NCBI GenBank assembly: GCA_002699725.1
Contig: PACE01000008.1
Location: 65,779-71,143 of the forward strand
Length of the DNA: 5,365 nt
Direction of reading: 5' to 3'
Source of the DNA: Acidimicrobiaceae bacterium
Lineage (GTDB): Bacteria > Actinomycetota > Acidimicrobiia > Acidimicrobiales > MedAcidi-G1
A program made the position numbers and the translations under genes. Below, piece after piece: positions 1-5,069 of the stretch. The number at the start of each line of letters is the position of its first letter. Positions within the stretch are counted from its first letter, which is position 1. Under the pieces are notes generated by a model. That model was not told where the DNA came from. It searched no databases and saw nothing but the letters and a program-made list of their open reading frames with translations.

Positions 1-28
1 CTGCCCCGGCCCGGCGGCGGCTGCCCGA

Positions 29-34
29 TACCGT
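29..34 (+). promoter_or_regulatory. Putative -10 element of a leaderless promoter (SRAP gene)
   Basis: TACCGT fits the TAnnnT form of an actinobacterial -10 element and ends exactly 7 nt before the ATG at 42, so transcription would start at or next to the start codon. There is no purine-rich Shine-Dalgarno sequence in bases 1-41. The same hexamer-to-start distance recurs before the genes at 2815 and 3487. No recognisable -35 box is seen. Bases 1-28 hold nothing else I can identify. Confidence 0.45.
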
Positions 35-41
35 GGCGCCC

Positions 42-785
42 ATGTGTGGCCGGGTCGTCACGAGCTCCACGCCCGAGGAACTCGCCGAATACCTCGGGGC
101 GGACGAGATCGTCGCGACCCTCGACGGTCCCGACCACAACGTTCCGCCCACTCGGCCCCTGCCTCTCGTCTGGGAGAAATCCGGTGACTCGAAGGGCAGT
201 AGGAAGCTCGGCATCGCCCGCTGGGGACTCGTGCCCTCGTGGGCCAAGGACCCCTCCGTCGGCAATCGCATGTTCAACGCCCGAGCCGAGACGGTTACAG
301 AGAAGCCGTCCTTCCGATCGGCCTTCAAGCGGCGCCGCTGTCTGGTCCCGGTCGACGGCTTCTACGAGTGGGGTCCGGCGGTGCCCGGCTCGGCTGGGAA
401 CAAGCAGCCCTGGCTCGTCCGTCGTGCCGACGGCGACCCGCTCGTTCTGGCCGGCCTCTGGGAGAGCCGGTCCGAGGAGGACAGCGGGACATTGCGCACC
501 TGCACGGTGATCACGGTCGATGCCAACGAGGACATGGCGCCGATCCACCACCGCATGCCTGCACTGCTCCCGCCTTCCGGATGGGACGCCTGGCTCGACC
601 CCTCCAGTGACCGCCTGAAGTTCGTCGAGGCACTCCTGTTCCCAGCGCCCACCGGACTCCTCATCCGCCATCCGGTCGACCGACGCGTCGGCAACCCCCG
701 GAACAAGGGTGCGGGACTGTTGGAACCGGTTGAGGTCGGCGCAGTCGTCGAGGACCCGCCGCTCTGGCCGGAGGAGAGCCGGTGA
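42..785 (+). CDS. yedK: SRAP-domain abasic-site DNA-protein crosslink protein (YedK/HMCES family)
   Basis: Proteins of the SRAP family trap abasic sites in single-stranded DNA by forming a thiazolidine link through Cys2, protecting the lesion during replication. Starting at ATG 42 gives 247 residues beginning Met-Cys-Gly-Arg. Cys2 must become the N-terminus after Met removal, so the upstream in-frame GTG at 33, which would bury it, is rejected. Active-site residues of the family are visible: Cys2, Asn79 in an NARAET motif, Glu109 in GFYEW, and His169 in HHRMP. The WGLVPSW motif (61-67) and the region around 206-221 are also typical. The length is slightly above the usual 220 or so residues; a polar insert at about 45-55 accounts for part of this. 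The gene overlaps the following membrane-protein gene by 4 bp (GTGA), so the two are probably co-translated. Family assignment is very secure; the in vivo role here is inferred. Confidence 0.95.
   Translation: MCGRVVTSSTPEELAEYLGADEIVATLDGPDHNVPPTRPLPLVWEKSGDSKGSRKLGIARWGLVPSWAKDPSVGNRMFNARAETVTEKPSFRSAFKRRRCLVPVDGFYEWGPAVPGSAGNKQPWLVRRADGDPLVLAGLWESRSEEDSGTLRTCTVITVDANEDMAPIHHRMPALLPPSGWDAWLDPSSDRLKFVEALLFPAPTGLLIRHPVDRRVGNPRNKGAGLLEPVEVGAVVEDPPLWPEESR
770..774 (+). promoter_or_regulatory. Shine-Dalgarno for the membrane-protein gene
   Basis: GGAGG lies 7 nt before the GTG at 782, inside the 3' end of the SRAP gene. It supports the GTG start and coupled translation of the two genes. Confidence 0.6.
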
Positions 786-2320
786 AGGGCAACCGGCGGC
801 GTCCCAACTGGACCGACGAGTGGACGGGTGAGCACGTCACCGTGCGGGTCCACGAGGCCCGCCGTCGCTTCGACATGAGGCTGTTGCGCTGGCAGGCGCA
901 ACTCGAGACCCCGGCCGTGGACCGGTTCTTGCCCTGGATCGCGGCCTTCGTGTTGTTCGTCTCGCTGTCTCTCCTCGCCCTCGCCAAGAACCGAGACCTC
1001 GGTCTCGGCCTCGGAATCGGCTTCCCCCTACAGGCCATCCACCTGCTCGAGGGCGGCCGCCCGCCGGTGATCTCGGAACTGGGGCTGAACATGTTCGCCG
1101 TGCAGGCGGCGTTCCTCTTCGTGCCGATCGCCTTCCTTGCGCGCTTCGTGCCGACCACCGAGATGCTGCTCGTGTTCCAGGCCCTCGCGCTGGCCCTCCC
1201 CGTCGTGCCTATCTGGCGCATCGCGCGCGGGCCGGCCAACCTCCGGATCGGCGCCGCCAGCGCCCTACTCCTCGCCTTCGCACTGCACCCGTCGATCCAC
1301 AACCTCAACCTGGCAGGCTTCCACACCGAGGCGATCGCCCTCCCGGCGCTCTTCATGGCCTACCTGGCCGGGAGGCGGGGCCAGTGGGTGCGCCTGGGCC
1401 TCCTGTCACTCGTGGTCGTGGCTGCGCGTGCCGACCTGGGCCTCGCCCTCGGTGCCCTCGGGCTGGTCCTTGTGCTCGAGGACCGCCGCCGGCCCGGATG
1501 GATCCTCGCGGCCTTCGGGACGGCCTGGTTCGTGGGGATGGCATTCGTCGTACAGCCGATGTTCGGCCACGGTGTCTATCCACACCTCGGGGCATTCGCC
1601 GCCTTCGGCGACAGTGCCCTGGGGGTCCTTGGCGGGATGTTGAGCGACCCCTTCGGGGTGGTGGCCGACCTCGCCGACCGGGCGGCATTCGAGAAGTTGC
1701 TCCTGCTCCTCGCACCGGTGCTTTTCCTGCCGTTGATCCGTCCCCGCTACCTGTTGCCGGTGCTCCCGCTGTTCGGCCTCTACCTGATCGCCGATGTTCC
1801 CGACCTCGGACTCGGCAATCCCCAGCAGGACGTGGCCACCCTGCCGTTCGTCATGATCGCAGCGGCCTATGCGCTGCAGCGCCTGGGACGGCGGGGAGTC
1901 AGCCGGGTACTGGTCGACCGGCGGATTCTGAGTGTCCTCGTACTCACCGCGCTTGCCTTCTTCGTCCGGGATGCCGCCTCGTCGCCCTACGAGCAACCCT
2001 GGGACTGGGGCCGCCGTGATGCCGTCGACACGGCCCGGTTGACGGCGGTGGGGATGGTCGAGCGATGGGACCGGGTCCTTGCGACTCCGACCGTCTTCCC
2101 GCTCGTCGCCGAGAGGACCACGGCTCTGGTCCTCAAGGACGACACGCCGTTCCTCCCCGACCTGGAACTCGTAGCGGGCATCGACGTGGTCATCTTCGAT
2201 GAGACTGCGGCGAACTGGGCCCGTTCGAGCGTCCGCGGCTTCGGTGGTGTGCTCGGAATGCTGGACTTCGAGGAACGATTCGCCGAGGAGGGCGTGCACC
2301 TCTGGGTGCTTGCCCCCTGA
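782..2320 (+). CDS. Polytopic membrane protein, DUF2079 type
   Basis: 512 residues starting at GTG. A basic cytosolic N-terminus (1-48) is followed by about 10-12 hydrophobic segments (roughly 50-68, 105-121, 127-146, 156-172, 184-197, 203-232, 239-258, 305-320, 322-338, 351-366, 382-395) and a soluble C-terminal part from about 396 to 512. The layout fits DUF2079, a family of predicted GT-C-like membrane proteins of unknown biochemical function. Matching blocks are GFHTEAIALPAL (179-190), an ARADLGLAL segment (215-223) where the family often has a KED-like acid, and LFLPLIRPRYLLPVLP (314-329). Two positions where I recall conserved His in the family appear changed: NMFAVQAAF (103-111) and NPQQDVATLPF (346-356). 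A glycosyltransferase role is only a hypothesis. The 4-bp overlap with the SRAP gene suggests co-expression. The gene ends 12 bp from the stop of a convergent HIT gene. Membrane nature is certain and the family call likely. Confidence 0.8.
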   Translation: MKGNRRRPNWTDEWTGEHVTVRVHEARRRFDMRLLRWQAQLETPAVDRFLPWIAAFVLFVSLSLLALAKNRDLGLGLGIGFPLQAIHLLEGGRPPVISELGLNMFAVQAAFLFVPIAFLARFVPTTEMLLVFQALALALPVVPIWRIARGPANLRIGAASALLLAFALHPSIHNLNLAGFHTEAIALPALFMAYLAGRRGQWVRLGLLSLVVVAARADLGLALGALGLVLVLEDRRRPGWILAAFGTAWFVGMAFVVQPMFGHGVYPHLGAFAAFGDSALGVLGGMLSDPFGVVADLADRAAFEKLLLLLAPVLFLPLIRPRYLLPVLPLFGLYLIADVPDLGLGNPQQDVATLPFVMIAAAYALQRLGRRGVSRVLVDRRILSVLVLTALAFFVRDAASSPYEQPWDWGRRDAVDTARLTAVGMVERWDRVLATPTVFPLVAERTTALVLKDDTPFLPDLELVAGIDVVIFDETAANWARSSVRGFGGVLGMLDFEERFAEEGVHLWVLAP

Positions 2321-2329
2321 CGGGGGAGC
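2308..2329. terminator. GC-rich hairpin between convergent genes, possible bidirectional terminator
   Basis: CCCCC (2313-2317) and GGGGG (2322-2326) form a perfect 5-bp stem around a TGAC loop that contains the membrane-protein stop codon. GCT (2308-2310) can add three pairs with AGC (2327-2329) across a 2-nt bulge. It sits exactly at the junction of two convergent genes. No T-tract follows on either strand, so it is not a classical intrinsic terminator. Confidence 0.35.
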
Positions 2330-2332
2330 AGT

Positions 2333-2752
2333 TCAGGCGACCGACGCGTGTCCTTCCGCCCGGAGCGCACCCCGGAGTGTCTCGGCCACGGCGTCGAGGT
2401 CGGCCGGGTCGGCGCTGACATCCGCCGAGCCGAAGTCCAGGTGTCCCATATGGTCGATCGGAACGACGTGCACGTGCGCGTGCGGTACCTCGAACCCGGC
2501 GATCACAAGACCGACCCTCGCAGGCGAGAAGGCCTTCTGCTGGGCACGCCCGACGGCATGGGCGACGGCCATGCAGTGGCTGGAGACGTCGGCAGGCAGG
2601 TCCGTCCAGCGGTCGACCTCCGCGATCGGGATCACTAGTGTGTGGCCCCGGTTGAGGGGACGGATGTCGACCATCGCCACGCACACGTCGTCGCGCCAGA
2701 CGATCCGGCCGGGAATCTCACCGGCGATGATGCGGGTGAAGATCGAGGGCAT
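2333..2752 (-). CDS. HIT-family protein (histidine triad nucleotide-binding hydrolase/transferase)
   Basis: 139 residues, the usual size for a bacterial HINT-type protein. Such proteins hydrolyse or transfer nucleotidyl groups from nucleoside phosphoramidates or dinucleotides; the substrate here is unknown. The N-terminus MPSIFTRIIAGEIPG is the classic HIT start. It is followed by the nucleotide-binding block around DIRPLNRGHTLVIP (29-42) and the catalytic triad H91-A-H93-V-H95-V-V-P98, with the last His as the expected nucleophile. The open frame continues 33 codons upstream, but that part is low-complexity Pro/Ser/Arg and absent from the family. The ATG at 2752-2750 is therefore chosen, backed by a GGAG (complement of 2759-2762) 6 nt before it. 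The gene is a single convergent/divergent unit: its 3' end faces the membrane-protein gene and its 5' end faces pgsA. The C-terminus after about 105 is acidic and helical-looking, without a second domain. Confidence 0.93.
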   Translation of the reverse strand: MPSIFTRIIAGEIPGRIVWRDDVCVAMVDIRPLNRGHTLVIPIAEVDRWTDLPADVSSHCMAVAHAVGRAQQKAFSPARVGLVIAGFEVPHAHVHVVPIDHMGHLDFGSADVSADPADLDAVAETLRGALRAEGHASVA

Positions 2753-2758
2753 GACGGG

Positions 2759-2762
2759 CTCC
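2759..2762 (-). promoter_or_regulatory. Shine-Dalgarno for the HIT gene
   Basis: Reads GGAG on the minus strand, 6 nt upstream of the ATG at 2752. It decides between this start and the longer open frame beginning at 2851. Confidence 0.5.
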
Positions 2763-2773
2763 GGGCGCGAACT

Positions 2774-2791
2774 GGTGGACGGGGTGGACGG
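2774..2791. repeat. Two perfect tandem copies of a 9-bp unit (GGTGGACGG)
   Basis: GGTGGACGG occurs at 2774-2782 and again at 2783-2791 with no gap, in the intergenic region between the HIT and pgsA genes. Relative to a pgsA transcription start at 2815 it spans about -41 to -24, where a -35 element or activator site would lie. For the HIT gene it would lie around the transcription start and 5' leader. The second copy also takes part in a short hairpin, TGGAC (2785-2789) with GTCCA (2794-2798). Confidence 0.6.
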
Positions 2792-2797
2792 AGGTCC

Positions 2798-2803
2798 ATC
2801 GTA
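2798..2803 (-). promoter_or_regulatory. Putative -10 element for the HIT gene
   Basis: Reads TACGAT on the minus strand, a good TAnnnT match. It would start transcription near 2790, giving a leader of roughly 40 nt that contains the GGAG ribosome binding site. It shares two bases (2802-2803) with the plus-strand -10 candidate of pgsA. Confidence 0.4.
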
Positions 2804-2807
2804 GGCT
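2802..2807 (+). promoter_or_regulatory. Putative -10 element of a leaderless promoter (pgsA)
   Basis: TAGGCT ends exactly 7 nt before the GTG at 2815. The nearest SD-like sequence, GGAGG at 2790-2794, is 20 nt from the start codon and so too far to serve it. A leaderless mRNA beginning at the GTG is the simplest reading. The hexamer differs by one base from TAGGTT before gcvH. Confidence 0.5.
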
Positions 2808-2814
2808 CTCGCTC

Positions 2815-3435
2815 GTGAGCAGTCGTGAGCAGCCACGGACGCCCACCCCACGGACCGGGTGGAGCGGGGTGTGGACCGTCCCCAATGCCATCAGCGTGGC
2901 GCGGATCGCCTGCATCCCCTGGTTCGTCTGGCTGCTCTTCGCCGCGGAGGACCGCACGGCGGCGGCGCTGCTCCTCGGGGCCCTCGGGGCCACCGACTGG
3001 GTCGACGGGTGGATCGCCCGGAGGTTCGACCAGATCTCGGAGGTCGGCAAGGTCCTCGACCCGACCGCCGACCGATTCCTCCTCCTGGTGGCGGCCCCGG
3101 CGATGATCATCGACGGCTCGGTCCCGACCTGGTTCGCCGTTGCGGCGCTCCTCCGAGAGGTGCTGGTCGGCGTGGCAGCGCTCGTTCTTGCGGGCTTCGG
3201 CGCTCGCCGCATCGATGTGACCTGGTGGGGGAAGACGGGGACCTTCGCCCTCCTGTTCGCCTTCCCGTGCTTCCTGGCGGGGGAGTCCACGATCATCGGC
3301 CGTCCGGCCTTCGCCATCGCGGCATGGATCTTCGCCATTCCCGGGCTGCTGATCTCATGGTGGGCTGGGCTGGGCTATGTCCCCGAAGGCCTCCGGGCGC
3401 TGCGGGAAGGTCGTGCCGCCCGAAACGGCGCCTGA
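2815..3435 (+). CDS. pgsA: CDP-alcohol phosphatidyltransferase, PgsA type
   Basis: 206-residue integral membrane enzyme expected to swap the CMP of CDP-diacylglycerol for a polyol phosphate, most likely glycerol 3-phosphate, in phospholipid synthesis. The complete family signature is visible: D61-x2-D64-G65-x2-A68-R69-x8-G78-x3-D82-x3-D86, which binds metal and CDP. The N-terminal VPNAISVARI (22-31) precedes the first membrane segment as in PgsA proteins. Hydrophobic stretches at about 24-43, 47-60, 86-100, 103-127, 138-156 and 164-183 give the usual six helices. Start GTG 2815 is chosen because no upstream in-frame start lies nearby and a -10-like hexamer sits 7 nt before it. The next gene is gcvH after 51 nt. 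M. tuberculosis has pgsA2 (Rv1822) a few genes before gcvH-garA, so this is likely the equivalent. The acceptor alcohol cannot be proven from sequence; phosphatidylinositol-phosphate-type synthases share the motif. Confidence 0.9.
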   Translation: MSSREQPRTPTPRTGWSGVWTVPNAISVARIACIPWFVWLLFAAEDRTAAALLLGALGATDWVDGWIARRFDQISEVGKVLDPTADRFLLLVAAPAMIIDGSVPTWFAVAALLREVLVGVAALVLAGFGARRIDVTWWGKTGTFALLFAFPCFLAGESTIIGRPAFAIAAWIFAIPGLLISWWAGLGYVPEGLRALREGRAARNGA

Positions 3436-3436
3436 A

Positions 3437-3463
3437 CGTCGCTCCCAGAGCCCACTGGCGACG
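3437..3463. repeat. Inverted repeat between pgsA and gcvH (terminator or operator candidate)
   Basis: CGTCGC (3437-3442) and GCGACG (3458-3463) are perfect 6-bp arms around 15 nt. CAG (3446-3448) and CTG (3455-3457) can extend the stem inside, with a 3-nt bulge. It begins 1 nt after the pgsA stop, as a terminator might, but no T-tract follows. It also covers about -50 to -24 of the proposed gcvH promoter, as an operator might. Confidence 0.4.
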
Positions 3464-3473
3464 ATGCATTGTG

Positions 3474-3479
3474 TAGGTT
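3474..3479 (+). promoter_or_regulatory. Putative -10 element of a leaderless promoter (gcvH operon)
   Basis: TAGGTT ends exactly 7 nt before the gcvH ATG at 3487, with no convincing Shine-Dalgarno sequence between them. The geometry matches that before the genes at 42 and 2815. It would drive the gcvH-garA-merR-hpt-like unit. No clear -35 box is visible. Confidence 0.5.
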
Positions 3480-3486
3480 CGGACGC

Positions 3487-3870
3487 ATGAACGTCCCGGG
3501 AGAACTTCGGTATTCGGCCGATCACGAATGGGTTCGCGTCGGCAAGGGCGGGCGGGTCCGGGTCGGCATCACCGACTACGCACAGGATGCCCTCGGCGAT
3601 GTCGTGTTCATCGACCTTCCCCCCGTCGGCACAAAGGTGGCACCCGGTGCGGTGTTCGGAGAGGTCGAGTCGACCAAGTCGGTCTCCGAGCTCTTCGCAC
3701 CACTTTCCGGAACGGTCGTGGCGATCAACGACGAACTCGAGGTGGCCCCTGGACGCGTCAACGAAGATCCGTACGGCGATGGTTGGATCTGCGAGATCGA
3801 ACTCTCCGATCCTGCAGAGCTCGACGACCTGATCGATGCCGCCTCCTATTCGGCGCTGATCGAGGGTTGA
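3487..3870 (+). CDS. gcvH: Glycine cleavage system H protein
   Basis: 127 residues, the normal family length. GcvH is the soluble lipoyl carrier that shuttles the aminomethyl group of glycine between the P, T and L proteins of the glycine cleavage system, feeding one-carbon units to tetrahydrofolate. The lipoylation site is K64 in GEVESTKSVSEL, at the same residue number I recall for E. coli GcvH. The N-terminus (PGELRYSADHEWV), GITDYAQDALGDVVFIDLP (27-45) and the C-terminal NEDPYGDGW block (92-100) are all standard. An in-frame TTG at 3469 would add six residues; ATG 3487 fits the family start and the promoter geometry better. No gcvP, gcvT or lpd is in the window. The gene lies 2 nt before a garA-type gene, as in mycobacteria, where both belong to 2-oxoglutarate/nitrogen and glycine metabolism. 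All key residues are intact. Confidence 0.97.
   Translation: MNVPGELRYSADHEWVRVGKGGRVRVGITDYAQDALGDVVFIDLPPVGTKVAPGAVFGEVESTKSVSELFAPLSGTVVAINDELEVAPGRVNEDPYGDGWICEIELSDPAELDDLIDAASYSALIEG
3862..3866 (+). promoter_or_regulatory. Shine-Dalgarno for the garA-type gene
   Basis: GAGGG lies 6 nt before GTG 3873, inside the last codons of gcvH. It favours GTG 3873 over the in-frame TTG at 3867, which would follow it directly. Confidence 0.5.
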
Positions 3871-3872
3871 TC

Positions 3873-4337
3873 GTGGCCGAGACCACGTGCCCGGAGTGCG
3901 GGCGGATCGAGGACGGAGGGGCCAACTTCTGTCCCTCGTGCGGGCACGAGATCCGCGCCACCTCGGATGAGACCACCGACACCTTCGAACTCGGGGAGGA
4001 GCTCCCCCACGAGGAGGACCGGGCCCGCTTCCCCCACGACTGCGGCCTGTTCGTCGTCGAGTCAGGCCCCAAGGCAGGCGCCCGCTACGGCCTAGAGGCC
4101 GAGCTGACGACCCTGGGGCGTCATGGAGACGCCGACATCTTCTTCGACGATGTGACGGTTTCGCGACGTCATGCCGAGGTACAGCGCACCGATGACCGGT
4201 ATCTGGTACGAGACTCCGGCTCCCTGAACGGCACCTATGTGAACCGCGAACGGATCGAGAGCGCCCTGCTCCAGGACGGTGACGAGCTCCAGATCGGACG
4301 CTTCCGACTCGTGTTCTTCCACGGCACCGCGGACTGA
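3873..4337 (+). CDS. garA: GarA/OdhI-type FHA regulator with N-terminal zinc ribbon
   Basis: 154 residues from GTG 3873. Residues 6-23 hold two CPxC pairs (C6/C9 and C20/C23) forming a zinc ribbon. A linker with E33-T34-T35-D36-T37-F38 follows, then an FHA domain at about 58-150 with the phosphothreonine-binding residues G82-R83, S97-R98-R99-H100 and N119-G120-T121. The FHA part (DDVTVSRRHAE, GSLNGTYVNRE, QIG-FRLVF) is close to M. tuberculosis GarA (Rv1827) as I remember it. GarA and OdhI inhibit 2-oxoglutarate dehydrogenase and other 2-oxoglutarate enzymes. Phosphorylation of the ETTSVF motif by PknB/PknG-type kinases makes the FHA domain bind its own tail and releases the targets. Here ETTDTF would be the equivalent. 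The zinc ribbon is not in mycobacterial GarA; I believe zinc ribbon-FHA versions exist in other actinobacteria. The position between gcvH and an Rv1828-type MerR gene supports orthology. The kinase is not in the window. Confidence 0.9.
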   Translation: MAETTCPECGRIEDGGANFCPSCGHEIRATSDETTDTFELGEELPHEEDRARFPHDCGLFVVESGPKAGARYGLEAELTTLGRHGDADIFFDDVTVSRRHAEVQRTDDRYLVRDSGSLNGTYVNRERIESALLQDGDELQIGRFRLVFFHGTAD

Positions 4338-4347
4338 CCGGCGGGCT

Positions 4348-5061
4348 ATGCCAGGGAACACCGCACTTACGATCGGGGAGGTCATCGAACGGCTCTCCGA
4401 GGAGTTCCCCGACATCACGGTTTCGAAGGTTCGGTTCCTCGAGTCCCAGGGACTCGTCGAGCCCGGACGGACGCCGTCCGGCTATCGCCAGTTCACCACG
4501 GGCGACGTCGACCTCCTGCGGTGGGTGCTCCGCCAGCAGCGTGAGCACTTCCTGCCACTCAAGGTCATCCGGAAGGTTCTCGAGGGAACCGGTGGGCGGG
4601 TGCCGGAGCCTGACGGGGAGGTCGACGAGTCCGAGGTGTCGCCCTTTCGCGAGCGTGGCCGATCCCGGCGATTCGTGGGATCGGTCAGCGTTTCGCTGGA
4701 GGAACTGGCGGTCACGGGCGGCGTGGACCCCGCAGTCGTCGCCCAACTCGAACGACTGGGTCTCCTGGTCGGCCATGAGGCGGGCTCGGCGATCGTCTAC
4801 GACGGCGAGGCACTGCACGTCGTCCGACTAGTGGCTCGGTTCCTCGAACTCGGAGTAGACACCCGTCACCTGCGGATGTTTCTGGTCGGCGCCCAGCGGG
4901 AGGCCGGCGTACTCGAGCAGGCCCTGTTGCCCCGGCTACGGGGCGACGATCGCTCCCGCCGTGAGGTGAGGGCCCAACTCGACGAGTTGGTGGATGCCGG
5001 GAGCCAACTGCGCGAGATCCTGCTGCGCCGTTCGTTGGGCCGCCTGGACGACCAGTCGTAG
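4348..5061 (+). CDS. MerR-family transcriptional regulator, Rv1828 type
   Basis: 237 residues. The N-terminal winged helix-turn-helix starts with LTIGEVIERLSEEFPDITVS (7-26), continues with KVRFLESQGLVEP (27-39), the wing motif SGYRQFT (44-50), and a second helical block, QQREHFLPLKVIRKVLEG (63-80). An acidic, disordered-looking linker (about 82-108) leads to a second helical domain (about 114-230), including GVDTRHLRMF (169-178) as in Rv1828-like proteins. There is no cysteine in the whole protein, so it is not a metal- or thiol-sensing MerR of the usual kind. ATG 4348 is chosen because the family begins shortly before the IGEV segment. The ribosome binding site is poor (a GGCGGG at 4340-4345 only), so translation may depend on coupling to garA 10 nt upstream. 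The ligand is unknown. By neighbourhood it may control its own operon. Subfamily assignment rests on sequence similarity from memory and gene order. Confidence 0.9.
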   Translation: MPGNTALTIGEVIERLSEEFPDITVSKVRFLESQGLVEPGRTPSGYRQFTTGDVDLLRWVLRQQREHFLPLKVIRKVLEGTGGRVPEPDGEVDESEVSPFRERGRSRRFVGSVSVSLEELAVTGGVDPAVVAQLERLGLLVGHEAGSAIVYDGEALHVVRLVARFLELGVDTRHLRMFLVGAQREAGVLEQALLPRLRGDDRSRREVRAQLDELVDAGSQLREILLRRSLGRLDDQS

Positions 5062-5065
5062 GAGG
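5060..5065 (+). promoter_or_regulatory. Shine-Dalgarno for the phosphoribosyltransferase-like gene
   Basis: AGGAGG overlaps the TAG stop of the MerR gene and ends 4 nt before ATG 5070. The spacing is a little short, but the motif is the strongest in the window. Confidence 0.6.
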
Positions 5066-5069
5066 CCGT

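Noticed and set aside
33..41. GTG at 33 as the SRAP start
   Set aside because: It would place the catalytic Cys at position 5; SRAP chemistry needs Cys2 exposed after Met removal.
661..1356. A 231-codon minus-strand open frame over the SRAP/membrane-protein junction
   Set aside because: It overlaps two convincing plus-strand genes and has no domain or credible ribosome binding site.
1384..2019. A plus-strand open frame in another frame of the membrane-protein gene
   Set aside because: Gly/Pro/Arg-rich shadow translation without motifs.
1406..2299. A 297-codon minus-strand open frame inside the membrane-protein gene
   Set aside because: Antisense shadow. The product is a Glu/Gln/His/Arg-rich low-complexity string, while the plus strand gives coherent membrane helices.
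2753..2851. An N-terminal extension of 33 residues on the HIT protein
   Set aside because: The extra part is non-conserved, and it would cover the pgsA start and both promoter candidates. The internal ATG has a GGAG and starts with the classic HIT sequence.
3360..3375. TGGGC repeated three times near the end of pgsA
   Set aside because: It encodes part of a Trp/Gly-rich membrane-exit segment (SWWAGLGY) of the protein; a short coding coincidence.
3355..4818. A 487-codon open frame on the minus strand across gcvH, garA and merR
   Set aside because: It lies antisense to three genes with secure family motifs. Its translation is Arg/Ser/Pro-rich with no recognisable domain, as expected from GC-rich codon bias.
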